From Candidatus Dojkabacteria bacterium (GTDB lineage Bacteria; Patescibacteriota; Dojkabacteria; SC72): 28,040 bases of DNA. The stretch covers positions 1 to 28,040 of the forward strand of contig JAAZGF010000065.1 of NCBI GenBank assembly GCA_012511375.1, in the 5' to 3' direction. The notes under the pieces were generated by a model, which was not told the origin of the DNA, made no database searches, and worked only from the letters and a program-made list of their open reading frames with translations. Below are positions 9,047 to 16,419 of this stretch, in pieces; the stretch's first letter is position 1, and each line of letters begins with the position of its first letter. Position numbers and translations under genes: made by a program.

Positions 9047-9268
9047 ATGCAGGTCACAATAATTCCTATAAAGAATATTAAAGAATTAAGTTACACCGCA
9101 ATAAAAGCCAAATTTAGAGACTCGAAGGATATTATCATATTTAAATATAATAGTCAAAGGGTTTTGTATAATTTAAAAACCAAACTTACATACAACTGGA
9201 ATGAATTTATTATATACTGTATTCTGTTCTTTGTAAAAATATGTTTAATGTCATATCATATATTATAA
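9047..9268 (+). CDS. Possible small membrane protein, 73 residues (uncertain)
   Basis: This frame fills most of the 262-base gap between rpoB and ftsK. From the ATG at 9047 it encodes a mixed N-terminal part beginning MQVTIIPIKNIKELSYTAI and a hydrophobic C-terminal segment, FIIYCILFFVKICLM, long enough for one membrane helix. The stop (9266-9268) touches the ftsK ATG at 9270. In favour: a double TATAAT seven bases before this ATG, the same geometry as real genes in the window. Against: I recognise no family, the region is AT-rich enough for chance open frames, and its end overlaps the probable ftsK promoter. An earlier ATG at 9038 is less likely because it overlaps the -10 itself. Alternatively the region may be only a leader. 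Confidence 0.33.
   Translation: MQVTIIPIKNIKELSYTAIKAKFRDSKDIIIFKYNSQRVLYNLKTKLTYNWNEFIIYCILFFVKICLMSYHIL
9259..9264 (+). promoter_or_regulatory. Candidate -10 box directly before ftsK
   Basis: The bases before the ftsK ATG read TATCATATATTATAAA. TATATT (9259-9264) is five bases from the ATG, and TATCAT (9254-9259) is ten bases away. No Shine-Dalgarno is present. The exact hexamer is uncertain because the stretch is a run of A and T. Confidence 0.35.
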
Positions 9269-9269
9269 A

Positions 9270-11492
9270 ATGCCCAGAAAAAAGAAAAAAGAGCCCTTAA
9301 CAATTAAGAGTGGAGAAACAAAGATAGTACTTGGTTTAATCCTTTTCTTAACAGGTTTAATAGTCCTGCTTTCTCCCTTCTTATTAGAGCAATCTCCTCT
9401 TTTTGATCAGGTTGCACTACTACTTGGATATGCTGCAATAGCTTGGGGAATACTTTTTCTCTATATTTCTTTTTCATTTTTGACTAAAAGTAAAAAATTT
9501 GTTTCCTTGAAACAGGGAATTGGTCTTTTTCTTTTAGCCCTATGTCTTAATATCCTCCTCTCTTTCTGGTTAAGAGAGGAGCAATTAGGAGATAGAGATG
9601 CATTAAAGGCAGCAGGAGGTGAACTAGGAAAGCTTTTCCACCTTTCTTTGAATAATTGGTTTGGGAGTTTTATTGAATTAATACTTGTTTTAATTCTTTT
9701 AATCATATCTTTTTCTTTAATTACTGGTACTACATTAGAACAGATTAGGGATTTTGTTGAATCTTCCGTTCCTGAGAAAGAAAAGAGAGAGTCTGGATTT
9801 TTTGATGTTAAATCCTTTTTCAAAAAGATTAAATCTGATGACGATATAAAGATAGAAACAGGGGAAAGTGATATTGGAAAAGTAGAAATAATGAAAGGAG
9901 AAATTAGTGATGAGTCTGATCAAATTCCAAACAAAGGAGAGGATGAGGAAGAAGATGAAGTACAGATTCATACTCCTGTAACCCCTGTTGTTCATTCAGA
10001 TGACAACGTAGAGGAAGGAAAACCGGAGGGACCTAAATATACTGACTGGGTACTACCTTCCATTGAGCTTTTACAAGAAGGAAAAACACAAAAACAAGAT
10101 GAGAAACTTTACAGGAGTAAAGCTCTCGTCATTCAACAGACTCTTAGAAGTTTTGGTATACAGGCAAAAGTAGTACAAGTCTCGGTTGGTCCTACTGTTC
10201 TAAGATTTTCTCTAAGCGTTAGCGTAGGAGTAAAGGTTTCTAGAATTAAGAACCTTAGCAATGACCTTGCATTAGCTCTTGCATCTCAAACTTCCTCTGT
10301 AAGGATAGAAGCTCCCATTCCAGGAACTTCTTTTGTGGGAGTAGAGATACCTAACCCTACCCCTAACTTTGTATACATTAGGGATATGATTGGAAAACTA
10401 AAAAAGGATAACGGGAAATATGAATTGCCTTTAATACTGGGTAAGGATATTACTGCTAAAACATGTATTGCAGATTTAGCAAAAATACCTCATCTTCTTG
10501 TTGCAGGAGCGACAGGAACAGGAAAATCAGTCGCTATAAACTCATTACTTACAGGAATTTTAATGTCTAAAACTCCTGATGAGGTCAAATTCATAATGAT
10601 AGACCCAAAAATGGGTGTAGAGATGGCTATTTACAACGGGATACCTCACTTACTAAATCCCGTAATAACAGATACAGAGGCAGTCATTAATGCCTTGCAG
10701 TGGTGTATAGAAGAAATGATGAGGAGATATAGACAACTAAAACAAGTGAAAGCTAAGAAATTAACAGAATACAACAAAAGAATTGGCTACTTAGCAATGC
10801 CATACATCATCATCGTTATAGATGAAATGGCAGATCTGATTCTTACTTCGGGCATAGATGTTGAAACTAAAATTCAAAGACTGGCACAGATGGGAAGGGC
10901 AGTTGGAATCCACCTAATACTTGCAACGCAAAAACCAACCGTAAATGTAATAACTGGACTTATTAAATCAAATATCCCTGGCAGAATGGCCTTTGCTGTT
11001 GCAACAAACATGGATTCTAGAGTAATTCTTGATGAATCTGGCGCAGAAACTCTACTTGGAAATGGAGATATGCTTTACAAAGATCAAACTATGCCAAAAC
11101 CAATTAGAATACAGGGAACATTCACCACAACAGAAGATTCAGAGGCAGTGATTAATACGATAAAAGAGCAGGTAAAAGAAGAGAAGGTTACCTACTCTGA
11201 AGAGTTGGCAGATGCTATCGAAAAAGGAGGAACCGAAATAACAACAGGTAATGGAGGAGGAAGAGACCCTGAGTTTGAAAAAGCTCTTGCTGTAGTTGTT
11301 TCTACACAGAAAGCTTCAGCATCTTTTCTACAAAGGAAGTTAAGAATAGGGTACAACAAAGCAGCTAGAATAATAGATGAGTTACATGATGCAGGGGCCA
11401 TTGGCCCTCAAAAAGGAGCCAAGCCAAGAGATGTTTTAGTAACATCAGTGGAACAGCTATCTCAATCCCAAAAAGATGACGTGGAGGGTTAA
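9270..11492 (+). CDS. ftsK: FtsK/SpoIIIE-type DNA translocase
   Basis: 740 residues. Four membrane helices lie in the first 155 residues (about 17-39, 48-71, 82-101, 131-153), followed by an acidic linker (about 190-250). The alpha/beta motor domain follows: Walker A GATGTGKS at 413-420, Walker B IIIVIDEMADL with D518/E519, and the LATQKP sensor near 551-556. The C-terminal gamma winged-helix (about 667-725, DPEFEKALAVV to GAKPRDVLV) is the part that reads polar KOPS/SRS-type sequences in known FtsK. The protein pumps chromosome termini across the division septum. It is the first large gene of the rightward block; a RodZ-like gene starts 19 bases after its stop, so cell division and cell shape genes are adjacent. 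The start is supported by the basic MPRKKKK leader before the first helix. Confidence 0.95.
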   Translation: MPRKKKKEPLTIKSGETKIVLGLILFLTGLIVLLSPFLLEQSPLFDQVALLLGYAAIAWGILFLYISFSFLTKSKKFVSLKQGIGLFLLALCLNILLSFWLREEQLGDRDALKAAGGELGKLFHLSLNNWFGSFIELILVLILLIISFSLITGTTLEQIRDFVESSVPEKEKRESGFFDVKSFFKKIKSDDDIKIETGESDIGKVEIMKGEISDESDQIPNKGEDEEEDEVQIHTPVTPVVHSDDNVEEGKPEGPKYTDWVLPSIELLQEGKTQKQDEKLYRSKALVIQQTLRSFGIQAKVVQVSVGPTVLRFSLSVSVGVKVSRIKNLSNDLALALASQTSSVRIEAPIPGTSFVGVEIPNPTPNFVYIRDMIGKLKKDNGKYELPLILGKDITAKTCIADLAKIPHLLVAGATGTGKSVAINSLLTGILMSKTPDEVKFIMIDPKMGVEMAIYNGIPHLLNPVITDTEAVINALQWCIEEMMRRYRQLKQVKAKKLTEYNKRIGYLAMPYIIIVIDEMADLILTSGIDVETKIQRLAQMGRAVGIHLILATQKPTVNVITGLIKSNIPGRMAFAVATNMDSRVILDESGAETLLGNGDMLYKDQTMPKPIRIQGTFTTTEDSEAVINTIKEQVKEEKVTYSEELADAIEKGGTEITTGNGGGRDPEFEKALAVVVSTQKASASFLQRKLRIGYNKAARIIDELHDAGAIGPQKGAKPRDVLVTSVEQLSQSQKDDVEG

Positions 11493-11499
11493 TAAGTAG

Positions 11500-11505
11500 T
11501 AAAAT
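11500..11505 (+). promoter_or_regulatory. Weak candidate -10 box before the RodZ-like gene
   Basis: TAAAAT is followed by six bases (GTTCTC) and the ATG at 11512. It fits the leaderless spacing seen elsewhere but is not consensus and lacks a TG extension. The gene may simply be read from the ftsK transcript. Confidence 0.25.
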
Positions 11506-11511
11506 GTTCTC

Positions 11512-12471
11512 ATGATAACTGCAGGAGAGGTGTTAAAAAACAAGAGAGAGAGCTTAGGTAAGCCATTAGATCAAGTATCCTCTGATACTAAAATACAGAA
11601 AAGATTTCTCGAATACATAGAACAAGATAAATTCTCTTACTTTGATTCGGAGGTTTTTCTAACTGGGTTTATCAAAATTTATGCTAAATATTTAGGTTTA
11701 GACATAAACAAGATACTAGCCCTTTACAGAAGGAGCAACCCTTCCGTACAAAGGGAATTAATAAAAAAGGAAGAGAAAGAAAGTAAAGGAAAAAACATTG
11801 TAGGGAAAAAACAACTAAGTTTTAAAACTCTTGATCCTAAAACCTTAGTAACTTTCATATTATCTACATTCTTGCTTCTAATCATAGGATATATTGGATT
11901 GCAGATATACAAATTCCAAACCCCTCCTGAGATAACAATATTGGAGCCTCTGGACGAAGCAGAAGTTAACGAGGAAAGTGTTACGGTTAAAGGAGAAGTA
12001 GATAACAACACAGTAATAGAGATAAACGATAAACCTGTAGAGACCAATGATGATGGAAGCTTTGAAAAAGAGATTGAATTAAAAGAGGGAAGCAACTTAA
12101 TAACTGTTAGAGCAAAGAAAAACAAAAATAACACATTAGAAGCTGTAGAAACTATTCACATCAAATATATTATTAAAGAAAAAGAAGAGAATGGAGAAGA
12201 AGAAGAGGAAAGTAACAAATTGACATTAGAGATTACGGACTCTCCAGCATGGATAAGGCTAGACCTAGATAATGAAAACAAGCTTTCCCAGGTAGTAGAA
12301 CCTTCTAAATCAGAGTACGTCTTTTTTGATAATTTGTACATAATAACAGGGAGAGTAAGTAGTACAAAGATATATTGGAACAACAATATTGTTGAATGGA
12401 AACCAACTCAAAAAACAGGAGTTGCAGAATTAGAGTGCCGTATAGTGGAGCATGATTTGATTTGTGACTAA
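11512..12471 (+). CDS. rodZ: RodZ-like protein: HTH, membrane helix, Ig-like insert, DUF4115
   Basis: 319 residues in the RodZ order. An N-terminal helix-turn-helix of the HTH_25 type (about 2-75, opening ITAGEVLKNKRESLG, with FLTGFIKIYAKYLGLD) is followed by a basic linker, one membrane helix (about 111-132), and outside the membrane a beta-rich domain (about 138-220, beginning PEITILEPLDEAEVNEE, with DDGSFEKEIELKEGSN) that resembles the Ig-like Glucodextran_B/Big folds. After an acidic linker (221-235) comes a C-terminal DUF4115-like domain (about 236-296, SPAWIRLDLD and ITGRVSSTKIYWNN). Known RodZ links MreB inside the cell to the wall-synthesis machinery. No mreB lies in the window. The extra Ig-like domain between helix and DUF4115 is not in E. 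coli RodZ. Family assignment is firm; the exact role here is inferred. Confidence 0.85.
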   Translation: MITAGEVLKNKRESLGKPLDQVSSDTKIQKRFLEYIEQDKFSYFDSEVFLTGFIKIYAKYLGLDINKILALYRRSNPSVQRELIKKEEKESKGKNIVGKKQLSFKTLDPKTLVTFILSTFLLLIIGYIGLQIYKFQTPPEITILEPLDEAEVNEESVTVKGEVDNNTVIEINDKPVETNDDGSFEKEIELKEGSNLITVRAKKNKNNTLEAVETIHIKYIIKEKEENGEEEEESNKLTLEITDSPAWIRLDLDNENKLSQVVEPSKSEYVFFDNLYIITGRVSSTKIYWNNNIVEWKPTQKTGVAELECRIVEHDLICD

Positions 12472-12496
12472 TTCGCAGTACCACAATATCATTAAA

Positions 12497-12505
12497 TGGT
12501 ATAAT
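12497..12505 (+). promoter_or_regulatory. Extended -10 promoter of dnaG
   Basis: TGGTATAAT, a full extended -10, is followed by ten bases (ATCCCCAACA) and the dnaG ATG. The expected transcript would have a leader of only about three bases and no Shine-Dalgarno. No -35 match is seen, as is common for extended -10 promoters. Confidence 0.65.
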
Positions 12506-12515
12506 ATCCCCAACA

Positions 12516-14237
12516 ATGGATTCTAATCGTAACCAAATAGACGAAATAAAAGATAGGCTTGATATAGTTCAGGTCGTTGAAAAATATGTAAGACTTAAAA
12601 AAGCAGGAAAGAACTATTCTGGATTATGTCCTTTCCACACAGAAAAAACCGCTTCCTTTATAGTTAGTCCTGATCTTCAAAGATACAAGTGCTTTGGTTG
12701 TGGAGAAACAGGGGATATTTTTAATTTTATCCAAAAAATTGAAAACCTGGATTTTCCTGAGGCTTTAGAAAAGCTTGCAAAAGAGGCAGGAATTACTTTA
12801 CAAAAAAGAGAAGTTAACTATAAATATAAAACGCTAGAAGAGATTAACTATATTGCTGCTAAATACTTTTACAATGAACTCAAAAAAAATAAACAGGCAT
12901 TAAACTACCTACTCGTCGATAGGGGATTAACAAAAGAATCTATTAAGAATTTTGGGTTAGGCTTTGCTCCTAAAGAACCTAACTTAAGAAGATTTCTGTC
13001 TAAAGAAAAAATCTTTTCTACTAGCGATCTTGTAAAATCAGGGGTTTTTAACAAAAACGAAAGAGGTATAAAGGAAAAATTCTCTAACAGAGTAATGTTT
13101 CCCATAAGATCAAAAAGAGGAAGGGTTATTGCTTTTAACGGAAGGCTTTTACCCGGCAACAAATGGGGACCAAAATACTTAAATTCTCCCGACACCCCAA
13201 TTTTCCACAAAGGGGAGAATCTCTTTGGGCAATACGAATCTAGACAGGAAATCAGAAAAAAGGACTTAGCAATCATATGCGAAGGCTCTACAGATGTAAT
13301 TTCGGCTCACCAATTTGGAATAAAAAATACAGTAGCACCTTTAGGAACAGGGTTAACAAAAGAACAGCTCGAGAGCTTGTCTCTATTAACAAAAAACGTA
13401 CTATTCCTTTTTGATAACGATAAGGCCGGACAAGATGCTTTGATTCGAGGGTTCAAAATAGCTTCAGAACTAAAATTAAATCCATATGCTGCAACTCCGC
13501 AACCTTACAAAGACGTTGACGAACTGCTTCAAAAAGAACCCAAAAAGATTAATCAAATAATAGGTAACAAGAAAGAAGCTTTTTCTTTAATCATATCAAC
13601 CGCAATAGAGAACAGGGATCTTAGTAAACTTGAAGAGATTACGTATATAAAAAATTATATAAGTCCTCTTTTAGAGTCCGTAAAAGATAGTTCTACTAAA
13701 CAGCTATATATTAGGAAGGTTGAAAAGATATTGAAATTAAAACCAAATCACTCTTTTGAAACTGAGCCTAGCTCAAAAACGAATTGTTACAAACCTCATA
13801 GGAATGAACAGCCTTATAGTTTACGCTATGTCAATTTTGTTAAATATTTACTTCTTTTAGATGATAAGAATACTGTTGAACTACCCTCTCCTAAGTACAT
13901 AACTGACAAGCAAATTTCAAAAATATACAATATTATTTTGGCAAACAAGGACACAAAGAGAGAAACCCTTTACGAAAAAATAAAAGAAAACGAGGAGATT
14001 CTACCTCTCTTTGAAGATATCATATTTAACCTCACAGACATCCCCAAGACCCAAGAGGAGATAAAAGGAGAAATTCTCATGCTTGCTAAAAAAATCAAAG
14101 AGGATTACTACAAAGACAAACAGAAAAACCTAAGCATCAAAATTGCAATAGCAGAAGAGAATAACGATAATGAAAAGTCGGAAAAGTACTTAAAGGAGCT
14201 AATGAAAATAAATAAACTGTTAAAAGAACTAAAATGA
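12516..14237 (+). CDS. dnaG: DNA primase
   Basis: 573 residues, normal for bacterial DnaG. The N-terminal CHC2 zinc finger has C38, H41, C59 and C62 (GLCPFH and YKCFGCGETGD). The catalytic core contains the Toprim motif with E256 in ICEGSTD and the metal-binding pair D300/D302 in LFDNDKAGQDA. The C-terminal third is helical and weakly conserved, as expected for the helicase-binding domain. It makes RNA primers for replication. In many bacteria dnaG is next to rpoD; here rpoD is about 7.5 kb further on and in a separate unit. The stop TGA overlaps the next ATG (ATGA at 14234-14237), so the downstream methyltransferase is probably coupled to it. The TGA stop also argues against a UGA-recoded genetic code. 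Confidence 0.96.
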   Translation: MDSNRNQIDEIKDRLDIVQVVEKYVRLKKAGKNYSGLCPFHTEKTASFIVSPDLQRYKCFGCGETGDIFNFIQKIENLDFPEALEKLAKEAGITLQKREVNYKYKTLEEINYIAAKYFYNELKKNKQALNYLLVDRGLTKESIKNFGLGFAPKEPNLRRFLSKEKIFSTSDLVKSGVFNKNERGIKEKFSNRVMFPIRSKRGRVIAFNGRLLPGNKWGPKYLNSPDTPIFHKGENLFGQYESRQEIRKKDLAIICEGSTDVISAHQFGIKNTVAPLGTGLTKEQLESLSLLTKNVLFLFDNDKAGQDALIRGFKIASELKLNPYAATPQPYKDVDELLQKEPKKINQIIGNKKEAFSLIISTAIENRDLSKLEEITYIKNYISPLLESVKDSSTKQLYIRKVEKILKLKPNHSFETEPSSKTNCYKPHRNEQPYSLRYVNFVKYLLLLDDKNTVELPSPKYITDKQISKIYNIILANKDTKRETLYEKIKENEEILPLFEDIIFNLTDIPKTQEEIKGEILMLAKKIKEDYYKDKQKNLSIKIAIAEENNDNEKSEKYLKELMKINKLLKELK

Positions 14238-15166
14238 TAGACATAGCCGAGTATGACATCTTTGATTATGACTATTCCAAGTATTGGGAAAACAGAAGAT
14301 ATGAGAATCTTGCAGAAAAAAATGTTTTAAACAAAATTTTTCTCAAGAAAGCTGGATATTGGTTCTTGGATATAGGTGGCTCTTACGGAAGGCTTACCTC
14401 TACATACTATGAAAGCTACAACAAACCAATCATACTAGACTACTCCCTTAAAACCTTAATTAAAAACAAGGAGTATATAAAAGCTAAGTATCCAGGCGTA
14501 GAGCTAGTTGCAGCAAATGCATATAAAATGCCCTTCAAGAAAGACACTTTCGATGGAGCCTTAATGGTAAGAGTCATCCATCACATAGAGAAAACAGACA
14601 CCTATTTTAAAGAATTAAATAGAATAATGAAAAATGGCTCCTCATACATCCAAGAATTTCCAAACAAAATACATATAAAAGCTGTTTTAAGATCTTTGTT
14701 AAAGTTAAACTTCGATCTGTTTAAAGAGGATCCATATTTACAGCCAAAAGCCACAGGGAGCGAGGGTTCCAAAAAGCAGTATGACCACATATTTTACAAT
14801 TATCATCCAAAATATATTTCACGCCTTTTGAAAAAAAATAATTTCAAAATTCTAAAAAAATACGGCTGTTCATATCTCAGATCTCCCCTTATCAAAAAAA
14901 TCCTAGGAGAAGATGTAATGCTCTTTGCAGAGAAGATTTTGCAAAGCACCCTCTCTTGGACAAACATCCCTCCAAGCATATTTCTTGATACAAAGATAAC
15001 TAAAAAAGGCAAAAAGGGGGAGATACCTCACAACTTAATCAGTGTGCTTGCCTGTCCATCTTGCAAAGGAAATCTCCTTTTCAAAAGAGAAGATCTAGCT
15101 ATTTGCGAAAAATGCTCAAAAGAATTTCACAAAAAAGAAGAAATTTGGGATTTTAGAGTAAATTAA
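14234..15166 (+). CDS. Class I SAM-dependent methyltransferase with C-terminal zinc ribbon
   Basis: 310 residues. A Rossmann methyltransferase domain carries motif I FLDIGGSYGRL (F44-L54), an acidic motif II (IILDYS), the post-I stretch AANAYKMPFKKDTFDG, and a His-rich VRVIHHIEK motif typical of Methyltransf_11. The C-terminal 40 residues form a Trm112-like zinc ribbon, CPSC at 274-277 and CEKC at 291-294, in a LISVLACPSCKGNL context. Such ribbons occur on methyltransferases acting on tRNA, rRNA or proteins and on some sugar or lipid methylases, so the substrate is open. It overlaps dnaG by four bases and is followed by rsmA with no gap (TAAATG), so all three are probably on one mRNA. Confidence 0.8.
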   Translation: MIDIAEYDIFDYDYSKYWENRRYENLAEKNVLNKIFLKKAGYWFLDIGGSYGRLTSTYYESYNKPIILDYSLKTLIKNKEYIKAKYPGVELVAANAYKMPFKKDTFDGALMVRVIHHIEKTDTYFKELNRIMKNGSSYIQEFPNKIHIKAVLRSLLKLNFDLFKEDPYLQPKATGSEGSKKQYDHIFYNYHPKYISRLLKKNNFKILKKYGCSYLRSPLIKKILGEDVMLFAEKILQSTLSWTNIPPSIFLDTKITKKGKKGEIPHNLISVLACPSCKGNLLFKREDLAICEKCSKEFHKKEEIWDFRVN

Positions 15167-15928
15167 ATGAAAACAAAAAAGTCTCTCGGACAAAACTTTT
15201 TTATCAACAAGAATCTTTCTAAACAAATTGTAGAGTCCACATTAAAAGAAAAACCCGACATTATAGTAGAAATAGGCCCAGGGACAGGCTCTTTCACTAA
15301 AGAATTTTACTCAACAGGAACAAAACTCATACTGATAGAGAAGGATGATGAACTTTACAAGAACCTTCAGATATCTTTTCCTAGTTCACAAATAGAAAAC
15401 TGTGATTTTTTAGAATGGGACATAGATTTCTTAAAGTCATACAAAGAAGAAAAAATACTGTTTTTTGGATCTCTTCCGTATAATGTTAGTAAGTTAATAA
15501 TAAGGAAGATAGTTGAGTCCAATTATTTTTTGAATCCTGCGTATTTTATAATACAGAAAGAAGTTGCAGAGAAGTACACTTCAAAAGAGCCCAACAACAA
15601 CCTTCTTGCACTTAAAACTCAAATTTATGCTACTCCAAAAAAATTGTTTAACATCTCTCCTGATTCCTTTAGGCCAAAGCCAAAAGTAGATAGTTCTTTT
15701 ACTGTCTTTACTCCAAAAGATAAAAGTATAGATGTAAATATAAAAGATTTTAAAAAATTCTTACAAATCTGTTTTAAGCAACCTAGAAAAACATTGAGAA
15801 ATAATCTAAAAGAAATTTACCCTAATATCTCTAAAAATAATATGGAAGAAATATTCAAAGAACTTCTTCTAAAAAGACCTCAACACCTCTCCTTTGAAGA
15901 GTTTCTCTTTCTTTACAATAATCTTTGA
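15167..15928 (+). CDS. rsmA: 16S rRNA adenine(1518/1519)-N6 dimethyltransferase
   Basis: 253 residues, slightly shorter than E. coli KsgA. The opening KKSLGQNFFINKNL, the SAM motif I IVEIGPGTGSFT, and the C-terminal signatures SPDSFRPKPKVDSSF and CFKQPRKTLRNNLK are diagnostic of KsgA/RsmA. The enzyme makes two dimethyladenosines in the 3' hairpin of 16S rRNA late in 30S maturation. Motif IV, NLPY in most family members, reads SLPY here (S102-Y105), so the usual catalytic Asn is Ser. The start ATG directly follows the stop of the methyltransferase gene, with no Shine-Dalgarno, which suggests termination-reinitiation. It ends in TGA at 15926-15928, eight bases before the promoter of the next gene. 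Confidence 0.93.
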   Translation: MKTKKSLGQNFFINKNLSKQIVESTLKEKPDIIVEIGPGTGSFTKEFYSTGTKLILIEKDDELYKNLQISFPSSQIENCDFLEWDIDFLKSYKEEKILFFGSLPYNVSKLIIRKIVESNYFLNPAYFIIQKEVAEKYTSKEPNNNLLALKTQIYATPKKLFNISPDSFRPKPKVDSSFTVFTPKDKSIDVNIKDFKKFLQICFKQPRKTLRNNLKEIYPNISKNNMEEIFKELLLKRPQHLSFEEFLFLYNNL

Positions 15929-15935
15929 GATCTTT

Positions 15936-15944
15936 TGATATAAT
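15936..15944 (+). promoter_or_regulatory. Extended -10 promoter of the three-helix membrane protein and MraY-like gene
   Basis: TGATATAAT followed by six bases (TCAAGA) and the ATG at 15951. This is a full extended -10 with leaderless spacing and no Shine-Dalgarno. It begins eight bases after the rsmA stop and opens the envelope gene block. Confidence 0.65.
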
Positions 15945-15950
15945 TCAAGA

Positions 15951-16418
15951 ATGAAACAAAAGAAGAAAGAAGCAGAAAGGAAGGAAGAAGAGCAGCTAAA
16001 CCTTGGAATCAAAGAGCCTTTTGGAAATAGGTTTTCTAAAATAAGAAATACTCTTTCATTAGCAATCTTGAAGTTTGAAGTCAAAAAATTTTTAAAAGAC
16101 CCTCTGCTATGGGCAACTATTGTTATAAACTCTATTTTGATTATTCATCAAATATATTTGATTATCAATAACTTAAGTGATCTTCCACACTATTTACCAA
16201 TATACCGCTACTTTCTCTCGATTCCCCGTAAATTGGTAGGAAAAGAACACATAATCATATTTCCTACAATTTCTGTAATTTCTTTTACCCTTTCTTTGAT
16301 TTTTACTTCAAGGTATTATAATACAGAAAGAATATTAACTAAGTTTTTACTTTTTAGCTCCTTACTTTGTACTTCTGCTTTATCAATCATATTAATTTAT
16401 TTAACAACATTTTTTTAA
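15951..16418 (+). CDS. Membrane protein of unknown function, three predicted helices
   Basis: 155 residues; I do not recognise a family. The N-terminus (about 1-24) is very charged (MKQKKKEAERKEEEQ) and should be cytoplasmic. A short amphipathic stretch follows, then helices at about 53-73 (LWATIVINSILIIHQIYLII), 102-120 (IIIFPTISVISFTLSLIF) and 129-154 (TKFLLFSSLLCTSALSIILI). No catalytic motif is visible. One untranslated base separates its stop from the MraY-like gene, so the two are almost certainly cotranscribed from the extended -10 at 15936, which suggests a shared envelope function. It might be a partner or membrane scaffold for that protein, but this is context only. Confidence 0.8.
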   Translation: MKQKKKEAERKEEEQLNLGIKEPFGNRFSKIRNTLSLAILKFEVKKFLKDPLLWATIVINSILIIHQIYLIINNLSDLPHYLPIYRYFLSIPRKLVGKEHIIIFPTISVISFTLSLIFTSRYYNTERILTKFLLFSSLLCTSALSIILIYLTTFF

Positions 16419-16419
16419 T

